A stretch of DNA of 64,000 bases from an uncultured Lachnospiraceae bacterium (GCA_934408585.1 CAKRVA010000001.1:372001-436000); one strand, 5' to 3'; positions 1-8,838 are shown, numbered from the stretch's first letter. Notes: generated by a model not told the origin, from the sequence alone. Numbers and translations: made by a program.

Positions 1-234
1 ATAGTTTTCATCCGGATGTGCCATATTCGGTGCTTCCAGTGTAATATAAGTACCCATAGCTTTTCCGAGCATTTTTGCGCCGTTACGGCTTTCAATAACT
101 ACTTTTGTGACCTTTATTTCATGCTCTTCCTGATAATCCTCTTCTACCCAGACTCCATGAAGGCTCTCCTGATCTTCGGATACGCTTTCCCTTGCTTCCA
201 AAGCCAAATCTGTGCGAATTTGCATTTGTTCCAT
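1..234 (-). CDS. gpr: Germination protease GPR, N-terminal part (gene runs off the window)
   Basis: The first 78 codons of a minus-strand gene are present; the rest lies beyond position 1. The protein starts MEQMQIRTDLALEARE and continues with a stretch ending in GTYITLEAP, which matches the conserved start of the GPR endopeptidase. GPR degrades small acid-soluble spore proteins when spores germinate and is made as a zymogen that loses its N-terminus during sporulation; IRTDLALEA is the typical region around that cleavage. The ATG at 234 has a GGAG ribosome binding site 8 bases upstream. It is divergent from rpsT, and a gpr-rpsT neighbourhood is usual in spore-forming Firmicutes. The catalytic region is not in the window. 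Confidence 0.85.
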   Translation of the reverse strand, partial: MEQMQIRTDLALEARESVSEDQESLHGVWVEEDYQEEHEIKVTKVVIESRNGAKMLGKAMGTYITLEAPNMAHPDENY

Positions 235-297
235 TTTAAATCACTCCGTCAATCCCTCTTTTCTATAAATAATTCCCATTTTTTGCCCAAATATGTA

Positions 298-326
298 TTG
301 ACAGAAGTAATTTTAACCGCTACAAT
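298..326 (+). promoter_or_regulatory. Sigma-A promoter of rpsT
   Basis: TTGACA at 298-303 and TACAAT at 321-326 are separated by exactly 17 bases. Transcription would start near 333 and give a leader of about 80 bases before rpsT. The match to the consensus is near perfect, as expected for a ribosomal protein gene. Confidence 0.85.
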
Positions 327-414
327 AATATGCGTGTGTTTACATTAAAACGTCCGTGTCCGGCTTTAATGAAACATCTCAGATAACTTATGATTTTAAT
401 AGGAGGTGTACATC

Positions 415-678
415 GTGGCTAATATTAAATCTGCTAAAAAAAGAATTTTAGTAAACCAGACAAGAGCTGATAGAAATAAGGCGATTAAGTCCGGCGTGAA
501 GACTGCTGTTAAGAAGGTTGTTGCTGCTATTGATGCAAACGACAAGGCTGCTGCTCAGGAAGCTTTAGTTGCTGCAACTACTGTAATTGACAAGGCTACA
601 AGCAAGGGCGTTTATCACAAGAATACAGCTTCCAGAAAAGTATCTCGTTTGGCTAAGGCTGTAAACAAAATGGCTTAA
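415..678 (+). CDS. rpsT: 30S ribosomal protein S20
   Basis: The 87-residue product begins (V/M)ANIKSAKKRI and is rich in Lys and Ala, as expected for S20, which binds 16S rRNA in the small subunit. The start is taken as GTG at 415 because AGGAGG at 401-406 sits 8 bases upstream and the product then has the family's usual N-terminus. An earlier in-frame GTG at 406 overlaps the ribosome binding site and can be dismissed. The gene stands alone between its own strong promoter (298-326) and a terminator (711-746). It is divergent from gpr. Confidence 0.97.
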   Translation: MANIKSAKKRILVNQTRADRNKAIKSGVKTAVKKVVAAIDANDKAAAQEALVAATTVIDKATSKGVYHKNTASRKVSRLAKAVNKMA

Positions 679-710
679 TTGTTATTTGAATAAATTTTTA
701 ACAAAAGTAA

Positions 711-746
711 ACCCGACTCATACCGTCATGTGAGTCGGGTTTTTTA
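711..746. terminator. Intrinsic terminator after rpsT, probably also used by rnpB
   Basis: ACCCGACTCA (711-720) and TGAGTCGGGT (731-740) form a 10-bp perfect stem with a 10-base loop, followed by six T on the plus strand. On the minus strand the same stem is followed by a T-rich stretch, so it can also end the rnpB transcript arriving from the other side. Confidence 0.9.
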
Positions 747-755
747 TTTCCCTAA

Positions 756-1104
756 GGATGTAAGCAGAACGATAAGCCGGGTTATGTCGTTGAGTGACCA
801 TCTATCTAGGACTACTGTTGCCAATAGTCTCGAGCGACCCACCTGAAAGCTGGCCGGGCAAGCCTCATGCTTTCTTTTTGGTCTTGCTTCGAATGGGGTT
901 TACATGTGCCCTGTATGTTACCATGCAGGCGGTAGTCTCTTACACTGCCCTTCCACCCTTACCTCCGCATGGGAGGCGGTATATTTCTGTTGCACTGGCC
1001 TTGGAGTCACCTCCACCGGACGTTATCCGGCATCCTGCCCTATGAAGCCCGGACTTTCCTCACCTGTATCAAACAGCCGCGGTCACTTGTTCTACTTACA
1101 TGTC
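756..1104 (-). ncRNA. rnpB: RNase P RNA, class A
   Basis: Read on the minus strand, the segment contains the universal GAGGAAAGTCCGGGC core element near 1060 and the conserved 3' part ACATAACCCGGCTTAT near 775-790. The 5' end (GGACATGTAAG) can pair with the 3' end (CTTACATCC) to close helix P1, which sets the borders at about 1104 and 756, close to 349 bases. RNase P RNA is the catalytic subunit that trims the 5' ends of tRNA precursors. The gene lies just after the P-type ATPase gene on the same strand and has its own promoter. Open frames through this segment are spurious. Confidence 0.95.
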
Positions 1105-1108
1105 CAAT

Positions 1109-1137
1109 ATTATAGCTTTTCTATTTTTCTTGTGCAA
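1109..1137 (-). promoter_or_regulatory. Promoter of rnpB, inside the end of the ATPase gene
   Basis: On the minus strand TATAAT (1109-1114) is preceded after 17 bases by TTGCAC (1132-1137). Transcription would start near 1102, which fits the 5' end derived from helix P1. The -35 element lies within the last codons of the ATPase gene. Confidence 0.7.
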
Positions 1138-3013
1138 CTCCTTTTTTCTTCCACTTTAACAACAATGCAGAATTTGCAATCACAAGAACCGAACCGGCAT
1201 TATGAACAAGTGCTCCCACGACCGGATTCAGAATTCCCAGCATAGCAAGAACAATTGCCATGAAATTCAGTGACATGGAAAATGTCATATTACACTTAAT
1301 GGTTGTCATCATCCTTTTCGACAACGCAATAAGATGTGGCAGTTCCCTGACTTCATCATCTACTAACGCAATATCTGCGGCGTCAATTGCAATATCACTT
1401 CCAACACCACCCATGACAATTCCAACCTCTGCTTTTTTCAAAGCAGGTGCATCATTAATTCCATCTCCTATCATACAGACAGGTTTTTCCGTATTCTGAT
1501 AGTGATCAATAGCCTTCAGCTTGTCTTCCGGAAGGCAATTTGCTAAAACATCATCAATATGCAAGCTGGAAGCAATTGTATTTGCAGCATTTTCATGGTC
1601 CCCGGTAAGCAGAACCGGCTGCACTCCCAATCTGGAAAGTTCTGCAATCATTCCGGCACTTTCCTTGCGCAGCGTATCTGCCAGAGCCAGATATCCTGCT
1701 GCATTTCCATCTACTGCCAGATAAATCAGGGTACATCCCTGCTCCAGATATTGCTGCATGTCCTTTGATGTATGAATATCCACACCATGCTCCTTCAGGA
1801 GTTCCAGATTTCCTGCAAGAATCTGCTTTGTCCCAACAGATGCACAGACTCCTCTGCCGGGAATCATCTGAAAGTCATGAACCTGGGCAAGTTCTCTGTT
1901 ATTTTTCTTTTTATAGCATCCGGTAATTGCTTTTCCCAACGGATGTTCCGATAATTGCTCCACAGACGCTGTCAGCCAGTCAATTTCTTCTTTCTGGACA
2001 TTACCTGAAATACTCTCTACGGCAATCACCTCCGGCTTTCCATAGGTCAGCGTTCCCGTCTTATCAAATGCAATAACCTTCACTTTGGACAATCGTTCCA
2101 GTGCATCGCCCTCCCGGACAAGAAAACCATGTTTTGTTGCATTTCCAATTGCTGCCATAATTGCGGTCGGTGTTGCCAAGACAAGTGCACATGGGCAAAA
2201 TACAACAAGTATCGTAACTGCACGAATGATTTGCCCGGTAATAATCCAGGTCAGAACAGCTGCCGTCAATGCAATAACCACAATCCATGTTGCCCAGCGG
2301 TCTGCAATCCCTACAATCTTTGCCTTGTCCGCATCCGCGGATTGTACCAGCCGGATCATTCTCTGAATCGAACTGTCCTCCCCTACTTTTGTTGCTTTCA
2401 TTTCAAAGGCTCCGAACTGATTCACCGTACCACTCGACACTTCATCTCCCACGGACTTATCTACAGGAAGAGATTCCCCGGTCATAACTGCCTGATTTAT
2501 GGAGGTCTGTCCGGAAACAATCACACCATCTACCGGAACGCCTTCTCCGGGCAGGACACGAAGCAAATCTCCTACCTGAACCTGTTGTGCCGGAATCATT
2601 TCTTCCACACCATTCCGGATAATTCTGGCAGTCTGTGGCGTCAGACGAACAAGTTTTTCAATGCCCGCACGTGCTTTTGCAACCGTCAGTTCCTCCAGAA
2701 GTGCACCTAACTGCATAATAAATGCAACTTCACCTGCTGCAAAATCTTCTCCAATCCATACCGACGCAATCAGTGCCAGCGATACCAGTACATCCGCCTT
2801 AATATCAAATTCTGTTACCAGACCGATAATCGCTTCTAAAATAATTGGTATTCCGCATAAAACAATTGCAATCCATGCCATATCAAACGGAAACGGCTGA
2901 ATCTTAAACAAACTGCAAAGAACTGCGATACCTCCAATGACCAACAACACAATGTCTTTTTTTATTCCACCTAATTCTAATAAATGCTCTAATCTTTTCA
3001 TTAATTGTTTCAT
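1121..3013 (-). CDS. Heavy-metal translocating P1B-type ATPase without N-terminal metal-binding domain
   Basis: The 630-residue membrane protein has the P-type ATPase landmarks in order: TGES (178-181) of the actuator domain, the membrane CPC metal site (273-275), the phosphorylation motif DKTGT (from D317), an HP pair (357-358) of the P1B nucleotide-binding domain, and GDGINDAPAL near the end. It exports a soft or transition metal ion at the cost of ATP. No HMA domain or His-rich tail is present. The last membrane segment carries HNAGSVLV and NSALLL instead of the MxxSS of Cu(I) pumps, so the ion cannot be fixed from motifs. The upstream repressor has a Cu(I)-type fingerprint, and the promoter carries two operators for it. 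The start at 3013 has AGGAGG 5 bases upstream. Confidence 0.92.
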   Translation of the reverse strand: MKQLMKRLEHLLELGGIKKDIVLLVIGGIAVLCSLFKIQPFPFDMAWIAIVLCGIPIILEAIIGLVTEFDIKADVLVSLALIASVWIGEDFAAGEVAFIMQLGALLEELTVAKARAGIEKLVRLTPQTARIIRNGVEEMIPAQQVQVGDLLRVLPGEGVPVDGVIVSGQTSINQAVMTGESLPVDKSVGDEVSSGTVNQFGAFEMKATKVGEDSSIQRMIRLVQSADADKAKIVGIADRWATWIVVIALTAAVLTWIITGQIIRAVTILVVFCPCALVLATPTAIMAAIGNATKHGFLVREGDALERLSKVKVIAFDKTGTLTYGKPEVIAVESISGNVQKEEIDWLTASVEQLSEHPLGKAITGCYKKKNNRELAQVHDFQMIPGRGVCASVGTKQILAGNLELLKEHGVDIHTSKDMQQYLEQGCTLIYLAVDGNAAGYLALADTLRKESAGMIAELSRLGVQPVLLTGDHENAANTIASSLHIDDVLANCLPEDKLKAIDHYQNTEKPVCMIGDGINDAPALKKAEVGIVMGGVGSDIAIDAADIALVDDEVRELPHLIALSKRMMTTIKCNMTFSMSLNFMAIVLAMLGILNPVVGALVHNAGSVLVIANSALLLKWKKKGVAQEK

Positions 3014-3026
3014 CTGCTCCTCCTTT

Positions 3027-3077
3027 ATACCCTCATGGGTATGGAAGAATTATACCCCTATGGGTATACCTTGTCAA
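3027..3077 (-). promoter_or_regulatory. Metal-regulated promoter with two CsoR-type operators
   Basis: On the minus strand TTGACA (3072-3077) and TATAAT (3049-3054) have a 17-base spacer. The 18-bp inverted repeat TATACCCCTATGGGTATA (3051-3068) fills the spacer and the edge of the -10. A second inverted repeat, ATACCCTCATGGGTAT (3027-3042), lies between the start site and the ATPase ribosome binding site. ATACCC-N4-GGGTAT is the form of known CsoR operators. Repression by the adjacent CsoR protein and release by metal is the natural reading. Confidence 0.85.
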
Positions 3078-3078
3078 T

Positions 3079-3109
3079 AAAAAAAGAGCAGTCCTTAATG
3101 ACTGCTCTT
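3079..3109 (-). terminator. Terminator after csoR
   Basis: AAGAGCAGT (3084-3092) pairs with ACTGCTCTT (3101-3109), and a run of T follows on the minus strand. It separates csoR transcription from the metal-regulated ATPase promoter just downstream. Confidence 0.85.
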
Positions 3110-3120
3110 AAATCCATATC

Positions 3121-3396
3121 CTATCCCATATTGGAAAACCGCTCCACCGCTTTTGTAAAGCTTTCTATTGTTTTTTCAGCATCTCCATGCTCAATTCCAT
3201 CCCGTACACAGTGTTTGATATGTCCTTCCAACACAACCTTTCCGCAACCATGCAATGCGGATTTTGCAGCATTAATCTGTGCCAAAACATCTTCACACGG
3301 AACATCCTCATCCACCATCCGGTCGATTGCCTGTACCTGACCAATAATCTTTTTCAGTCTACGGTGTAAATTTTCGGAATCCATACATTGCTTCAT
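3121..3396 (-). CDS. csoR: CsoR/FrmR-family metal-sensing repressor
   Basis: The 91-residue, all-helical protein matches the CsoR/RcnR/FrmR family (DUF156). Cys34, His59 and Cys63 fall at the three positions that bind Cu(I) in characterised CsoR proteins (the region reads VPCEDVLAQI and then GHIKHC). It also has Cys4 and Cys51. These proteins bind inverted-repeat operators as tetramers and let go when the metal binds. The gene sits directly upstream of the metal ATPase, whose promoter carries two matching operators, so it is very probably the repressor of that pump. The start ATG at 3396 has GGAGG 7 bases upstream. Copper is the best guess for the ligand, but related sensors for other metals share part of this fingerprint. 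Confidence 0.9.
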   Translation of the reverse strand: MKQCMDSENLHRRLKKIIGQVQAIDRMVDEDVPCEDVLAQINAAKSALHGCGKVVLEGHIKHCVRDGIEHGDAEKTIESFTKAVERFSNMG

Positions 3397-3444
3397 GATA
3401 TATCCTCCACCTTCTTAAGCAGCAACTACTTTTAAATTCAAATA

Positions 3445-5100
3445 CTATACATTGAAGTAACTGCCACCGATAAATTCCCGGCAAATGGAATTGCTCGGAA
3501 CATGCGTACTGTCGATTCCAAGGAAATATTCCAGGAATTTCAAAAGACGTTTTGCTTCATAGTATTCCGGTTCACCCTTCTGAATACTGAACAGTAACGG
3601 TTCTGCATACTGTTTCAGTACAGCCAGCTCATAAATTAAAACAGAATTAAACATTTCATCTGCACTTTCCTGGAATGGGAAGATATACTGCTCCTCGCCA
3701 CGCCGTACGGAAGGCCACATTTCAATTGTTCTCTTAGCCGATGCGCCACGCGTTCTTGCATCACGCACCATTCTGCGGATTAATCTGCCATCTGTCGTTG
3801 GAATACGGTTATGCTCATCTACATTCAGGCTTGTCAATGCACTGATATAAATCTTAAATTTGCTTTCATCCGGAAGCATTTCAGTCGTCTTTGGATTCAA
3901 TCCATGAATTCCTTCAATTACCAATACATCATCCGGTCCAAGCTGCTTATAGTTTCCTTTGTATTCACGTAATCCCGTTTTAAAGTTAAACGTAGGAAGT
4001 TCGATTCTCTCACCATTTAAAAGACGCATCATGTCTTCATTAAACTGCTTTACATCAATTGCCTCAAGACATTCAAAGTTGTAGTCCCCATTTTCATCTC
4101 TCGGTGTCAGTTCACGGTTTACGAAGTAGTCATCCAGCGCAATCGGATGCGGTACAAGTCCATAGGTCCGAAGCTGAACGGAAAGACGATGGGAAAATGT
4201 TGTTTTTCCTGAAGAGGACGGGCCTGCAATCAGAATAAATTTTACATCTCCTTTTTTCACAATTGCTTCTGCAATTTCTCCGATACGACGCTCCTGTAAC
4301 GCTTCCTGTACCAGAATCATGTCGTTCATATCTCCGCCACAGGTAATATTGTTTAAATCGCCAACCGTTTCAATCCCCATGGTTTCGCCCCATTGTGTTG
4401 AGGTTTTCAGTTCATGGAACAGCTTTTCACGCGGTTCAAAATAATCAATCTTATCCGGTGCAGACGCTCCGGGTATCAGTAATAGTAAGCCATCCTCATA
4501 CTGCATGACATCATAATATTTCAGATAGCCGGTGCTTGGAAGCATATATCCATAGTAATAATCATAATACCCATCCAGACAATACACATTTACCATGGAG
4601 CTTCTACGATAACGGAACAGGCTCACCTTATCGTACATCTTCTGTTCCTTAAAAAGCTTCAGTGCATCCTCAATCGGATATGATTTCTTTGTAATCGGGC
4701 GGTCCGCCTCAACAAGCTCGTGCATTCTCTCCCGAATTTTTGCCACCATTTCTGCGGTAAGCTTTTCTTCCATTTTGACATCACAGTAATAACCCTGTCC
4801 GATTGCGAACTCTACCTTCACTTTCTCTACACGGTCCGCACCAAGGACATCATAAATGGATTTAATCAGTGTCATAATTCCGGTTCTTACATAAGATTTA
4901 TGTCCAATATCATCTTTCAGTGTCAGGAAAGAAAGTTCACAATCCTTATGTACCGGCTTAATCAGTTCCCGGATTTTACCGTTTTCGAGTACCAGTGCAA
5001 TCATATTATCATATTTTTCCTGATACTCTCTGGCAATCTCCTCATACTTCAGGCCTTCCGGATATTCCTTTACTACTCCGTCAATTGTAATTTTTGCCAT
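3445..5100 (-). CDS. TGS-domain uridine kinase-like nucleoside kinase
   Basis: The 551-residue protein has an N-terminal TGS domain (about 1-60), a region like the second additional domain of threonyl-tRNA synthetase (about 65-230), and a C-terminal P-loop kinase of the uridine kinase/phosphoribulokinase type. The Walker A is GPSSSGKTT at 293-301, followed by IALDDYFVN, a substrate-site motif of uridine kinases. The fused form is common in Clostridia and Thermotogae. The likely reaction is ATP- or GTP-dependent phosphorylation of uridine or a related nucleoside in pyrimidine salvage. It follows trmK by 14 bases and ends the dgt-dnaG-rpoD-trmK cluster. The role of the TGS part is unknown to me. 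Confidence 0.88.
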   Translation of the reverse strand: MAKITIDGVVKEYPEGLKYEEIAREYQEKYDNMIALVLENGKIRELIKPVHKDCELSFLTLKDDIGHKSYVRTGIMTLIKSIYDVLGADRVEKVKVEFAIGQGYYCDVKMEEKLTAEMVAKIRERMHELVEADRPITKKSYPIEDALKLFKEQKMYDKVSLFRYRRSSMVNVYCLDGYYDYYYGYMLPSTGYLKYYDVMQYEDGLLLLIPGASAPDKIDYFEPREKLFHELKTSTQWGETMGIETVGDLNNITCGGDMNDMILVQEALQERRIGEIAEAIVKKGDVKFILIAGPSSSGKTTFSHRLSVQLRTYGLVPHPIALDDYFVNRELTPRDENGDYNFECLEAIDVKQFNEDMMRLLNGERIELPTFNFKTGLREYKGNYKQLGPDDVLVIEGIHGLNPKTTEMLPDESKFKIYISALTSLNVDEHNRIPTTDGRLIRRMVRDARTRGASAKRTIEMWPSVRRGEEQYIFPFQESADEMFNSVLIYELAVLKQYAEPLLFSIQKGEPEYYEAKRLLKFLEYFLGIDSTHVPSNSICREFIGGSYFNV

Positions 5101-5114
5101 AACATCCCTCTCCT

Positions 5115-5849
5115 TTAAAATAAGCTTATTGCCTTACTTATGTAGTCCAAATCTTCTTCCAGAACAGTCTTTCTTTCCTGTCCCCGCAGACTCTCAGTCT
5201 CTTCCAGTTTTACTAAAAGCGTTTCCAGCTTTTCTTTCTCCTGTTGCAAAAAACGGTATAAGACAGGATTTTTCTGTAATAAGAGCAGTCTGCCGAACCG
5301 GAAAGCAAGCTCTTCCGGAATACTCTCTGCCCGGAAGCCTTCTTCCATGGCAACGCATTCTCCCTTTTTCGGACGAACTGCTTTTATAACGGGATAATAC
5401 TTTCCCTCTTCATATATCATATTCTCTGCCACCGTGTACCATCCCTGCTCCTGCAAAAAACGCCGGAACAGACTTATCTCCGACTGTGGTGACAATACTA
5501 ATTCCTCAAAGTCTTCCGCATTTGGATTTGACAGAATTCTCATCATCAGCCTTCCGCCCATTCCCGCAAGAATCAGGCTTTGTGCCTCCCCCTTATGATA
5601 ATTCCGGACTCCGTCGGAAAGTCTTGTTTCAATCTGCGTTTCAAGTCCGGACTCCGCAATGTGCATCCTGGCCTGTTCTAACGGCCCCTTCCGCACATCC
5701 ATCGCAAGGGCAAACGGACAGATTCCCTGCTGCACCAGATAAATAGAAACAAATCCGTGGTCACATCCCACATCACATGCCCTTTTTCCCGGACTTACCA
5801 TCTGTGCAATTGCTGTAAGTCGTTCCGATAATTTAATTGGTGCATCCAT
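5115..5849 (-). CDS. trmK: tRNA (adenine(22)-N1)-methyltransferase TrmK
   Basis: The 244-residue protein is a Rossmann-fold methyltransferase with the SAM-binding motif DVGCDHGF (from D26) and the family signature AGMGG (about residue 95). TrmK methylates N1 of A22 in tRNAs with a suitable D-loop. The C-terminal part is a coiled region, as in known TrmK proteins. Its ATG overlaps the rpoD stop codon by one base (TAATG), so the two are translationally coupled; trmK directly after the main sigma factor gene is the usual order in Firmicutes. Confidence 0.93.
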   Translation of the reverse strand: MDAPIKLSERLTAIAQMVSPGKRACDVGCDHGFVSIYLVQQGICPFALAMDVRKGPLEQARMHIAESGLETQIETRLSDGVRNYHKGEAQSLILAGMGGRLMMRILSNPNAEDFEELVLSPQSEISLFRRFLQEQGWYTVAENMIYEEGKYYPVIKAVRPKKGECVAMEEGFRAESIPEELAFRFGRLLLLQKNPVLYRFLQQEKEKLETLLVKLEETESLRGQERKTVLEEDLDYISKAISLF

Positions 5850-6961
5850 TAGTCCAAATAATCCTTCAGCTTACGGCTTCTGCTTGGATGACGCAATTTG
5901 CGCAATGCCTTTGCTTCAATCTGACGAATTCGCTCTCTGGTAACATTGAATTCTTTTCCAACCTCTTCCAGTGTTCTTGCTCGTCCATCATCCAGACCAA
6001 AACGAAGTCTCAGTACCTTCTGTTCACGCTCCGTCAATGTTCCAAGTACCTCGACCAGCTGTTCCTTTAATAACGTAAATGCTGCTGCATCTGCCGGAAC
6101 CGGAACATTATCATCCTGAATAAAGTCGCCCAGATGGGAATCCTCTTCTTCACCAATCGGGGTTTCCAAGGAAACCGGCTCCTGTGAAATTTTTAAAATT
6201 TCTCTGACACGCTCTACCGGAAGATTCATTTCTTCTGCAATTTCCTCCGGCAGTGGTTCACGTCCCAATTCCTGTAACAGCTGTCTGCTGACACGAATCA
6301 GTTTATTGATTGTTTCTACCATGTGTACCGGGATACGAATGGTTCTTGCCTGATCTGCAATGGCTCTTGTGATTGCCTGGCGAATCCACCATGTTGCATA
6401 AGTAGAAAATTTGTAACCCTTACGGTAATCAAACTTTTCAACTGCTTTAATCAATCCGAGATTTCCTTCCTGAATCAAATCCAGGAATAACATTCCACGG
6501 CCAACGTATCTTTTTGCAATGCTGACTACCAGACGAAGATTGGCTTCTGCCAGACGTTTCTTAGCTTCCTCATCTCCGGTTTCCATTCTCTGTGCCAGTT
6601 CAATTTCTTCCTCAGCACTAAGAAGCGGTACTTTACCAATTTCCTTCAAATACATACGGACAGGATCTTCAATACTGATTCCATCCGGAACTGACAAATC
6701 TATATTTTCAACATCAACCTCGTCTTCTTCGGTAAGGATAATTTCTTCATCATCGACATCATCCTCCTCGGTAATACGAAGAACATCTACGCCAGCCTGC
6801 TCCAAATGTTCAAGTACCTTATCCAATTGTTCTTCATTTAATGCCATGTCTGCAAAGAAATCTACAATTTCCTGATATTCCAAGACATTCTTCTTCTTTT
6901 TGGCAATAGCAAGAAGCTGCTTCATTTTCTCTTCAAACTTTGCCTGTGTGTTTTCATCCAT
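5849..6961 (-). CDS. rpoD: Primary sigma factor of RNA polymerase (sigma-A/RpoD)
   Basis: The protein (about 370 residues) has a region 1.1-like N-terminus with an acidic stretch, region 1.2 (DPVRMYLKEIG), region 2 (NLRLVVSIAKRYVGRGM, DLIQEGNLGL, YATWWIRQAI), region 3 and region 4 (RFGLDDGRARTLEEVG, TRERIRQIEAKALRKL). It recognises TTGACA/TATAAT promoters, which are abundant in this window. The ATG at 6961 is preferred: GGATGG lies about 8 bases upstream, whereas an ATG at 6973 is abutted by its ribosome binding site. It lies in the dnaG-rpoD macromolecular synthesis cluster, 46 bases after dnaG. Confidence 0.97.
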   Translation of the reverse strand: MDENTQAKFEEKMKQLLAIAKKKKNVLEYQEIVDFFADMALNEEQLDKVLEHLEQAGVDVLRITEEDDVDDEEIILTEEDEVDVENIDLSVPDGISIEDPVRMYLKEIGKVPLLSAEEEIELAQRMETGDEEAKKRLAEANLRLVVSIAKRYVGRGMLFLDLIQEGNLGLIKAVEKFDYRKGYKFSTYATWWIRQAITRAIADQARTIRIPVHMVETINKLIRVSRQLLQELGREPLPEEIAEEMNLPVERVREILKISQEPVSLETPIGEEEDSHLGDFIQDDNVPVPADAAAFTLLKEQLVEVLGTLTEREQKVLRLRFGLDDGRARTLEEVGKEFNVTRERIRQIEAKALRKLRHPSRSRKLKDYLD

Positions 6962-7007
6962 CGGTGTTTCCATCCTTCCTATCTACTAAATATTACCATT
7001 ATTAGCC

Positions 7008-8780
7008 TTAATCTAATGAAATATGCGTTTTGCTCAATTCCTCCAGCGCTTTCTTTCCTTCAATCACCTTATTCAATGCCTGAACATCAGACCCGAGCTG
7101 TGTTGAAAAATAATCATAACTGTTGCGCTTCAGTGCCATAACGATATCATGAAAAGCCTTTTCTTTATCCTGTTTCGTTGTGATTTCCTGCAATCTCGTG
7201 TTAAACACGCCCGCTACTTCCCGCTGTTCTTCCTCATCGGTGAACAGGCTGATAATCGCGGCAGGATTAATCTCACCCTTTTCCAGGTCTTCAAAAAGTC
7301 TTTCGGCTACTTTTTTATATAAATCCTCTGTAAAATCTTCCAGGGAAATATATTTCTTAACTTTCGGATAAACTGCCGGTTCCTCCACCAGCCACGTTAA
7401 AAACAATCTTTGCGGCTTTCGTCGGTTTTCTTCCGGCGTGTTTTTCTGCTGTATTCCGGATCTAGGTCTGACTGCCGGCTGTACCATTCCGGTCTTTGAC
7501 GCATATGATAACACTAGTTTTCTTAAATTATCAAAGCCAATGTGATACTTGTCCGCCACTGCTTGAATATAATTTTCGCGCTCGACATCCTCCGAAAATT
7601 CACAAAGCTTTTTGGCAATTTCCCTATGAAACTGCGTCTTGGATTCCGGGTCCTGCAGATTATAGTTTCGCTCCATAATCCGGAGTTCAAAGAAGAAACT
7701 GTTCTCTGCCTGATTGATACGTTCCTGAAATGCCTCAACACCCTCCGCCTTAATAAACTCATCCGGGTCCTTGTGCGGCGTAAGATTCAAAACCTTTCCG
7801 GTCAGCTCCACTTCCTTCAGAATACCGATTGCACGCAACGCTGCGTTGATTCCTGCGCCATCACTGTCATATGCCAGAATCACTTCTTTCGCATATCTTC
7901 GCAAAATGTTTGCCTGACCGGCTGTAAATGCCGTTCCCAGTGATGCAACTGCCTGCGTGAATCCCGCCTGATGCATGGAAATCACATCCATATATCCTTC
8001 ACACAGAATAATCTGATCTTTTCGTGATGTTCTTGCAAAATTCAATCCGTACAGGTTCCTGCTTTTATCAAAAATCATAGTTTCCGGGGAGTTCAGATAT
8101 TTGGGCTTTCCATCCCCCATCACACGCCCACCGAAACCGATTACCCGGTGGTTGATATCCTGAATCGGAAACATGACACGGTTCCAGAATTTATCGTGGA
8201 AACCATACCGTTCATCGAAGCTTGCAAGTCCTGCCTCCTGAATCAGCTGGTCTTCATATCCTTTCTTTTTCAGATATTTTACAAGGTCATCACTTGTCAC
8301 ATTCGAAAATCCAAGTCCGAACTGTTTCATGGTCTCTTCGGAAAGTTGTCGTCCTTTTAGATAGTCTAACCCGATTTTCCCACGTTCACTCCGGAGCTGA
8401 TAATAAAAATACTTTGCTGCCTCTTTATTAATTTCTAACAGCTTTGTCCTTTTATCTTCTTTTCGTTTTGCCTCTTCCGAGTATTCAATCTCCGGAAGAT
8501 TTACTCCGGCACGTTCTGCAAGCATCTTAATGGCTTCCTGAAACGTATAATTTTCATACTTCATGACAAACGTAAAAACATTTCCGCCCGCACCACAGCC
8601 AAAGCAGTAAAACATCTGCTTCCCCGGTGACACCGAAAAAGAAGGGGATTTTTCATTATGAAAGGGACACAGTCCAAAATAACTGCTCCCCTTTTTTTGC
8701 ATTTTCACATAGCCCGAAACAACATCCACAATGTCATTTTTCATCCGGACTTCTTCTACTAACTCATCTGGATAATACAT
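7008..8780 (-). CDS. dnaG: DNA primase
   Basis: The 590-residue protein begins with the CHC2 zinc-binding domain (Cys38, His41, Cys59, Cys62; CPFHNEKSPSF), followed by the DnaG catalytic core and the Toprim domain with EGYMDVIS and AYDSDGAG, and a C-terminal helicase-binding region. It makes RNA primers for lagging-strand synthesis. The start is placed at ATG 8780, with AAGGGG 5 bases upstream; an in-frame GTG two codons earlier overlaps this site. It lies between the dgt-like gene and rpoD on the same strand. Confidence 0.96.
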   Translation of the reverse strand: MYYPDELVEEVRMKNDIVDVVSGYVKMQKKGSSYFGLCPFHNEKSPSFSVSPGKQMFYCFGCGAGGNVFTFVMKYENYTFQEAIKMLAERAGVNLPEIEYSEEAKRKEDKRTKLLEINKEAAKYFYYQLRSERGKIGLDYLKGRQLSEETMKQFGLGFSNVTSDDLVKYLKKKGYEDQLIQEAGLASFDERYGFHDKFWNRVMFPIQDINHRVIGFGGRVMGDGKPKYLNSPETMIFDKSRNLYGLNFARTSRKDQIILCEGYMDVISMHQAGFTQAVASLGTAFTAGQANILRRYAKEVILAYDSDGAGINAALRAIGILKEVELTGKVLNLTPHKDPDEFIKAEGVEAFQERINQAENSFFFELRIMERNYNLQDPESKTQFHREIAKKLCEFSEDVERENYIQAVADKYHIGFDNLRKLVLSYASKTGMVQPAVRPRSGIQQKNTPEENRRKPQRLFLTWLVEEPAVYPKVKKYISLEDFTEDLYKKVAERLFEDLEKGEINPAAIISLFTDEEEQREVAGVFNTRLQEITTKQDKEKAFHDIVMALKRNSYDYFSTQLGSDVQALNKVIEGKKALEELSKTHISLD

Positions 8781-8838
8781 ATGCACCCCTTGGCACGCTT
8801 TCTTTTCTGTATTTTAATCCACATCCTGCCCTTAGAAA

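Noticed and set aside
16..348. Plus-strand open frame of 110 codons at the left end
   Set aside because: It lies opposite the gpr start and the rpsT promoter; the minus strand encodes a clear GPR N-terminus.
794..1245. Two plus-strand open frames of 83 and 113 codons
   Set aside because: They run through the RNase P RNA gene on the opposite strand and have no ribosome binding sites.
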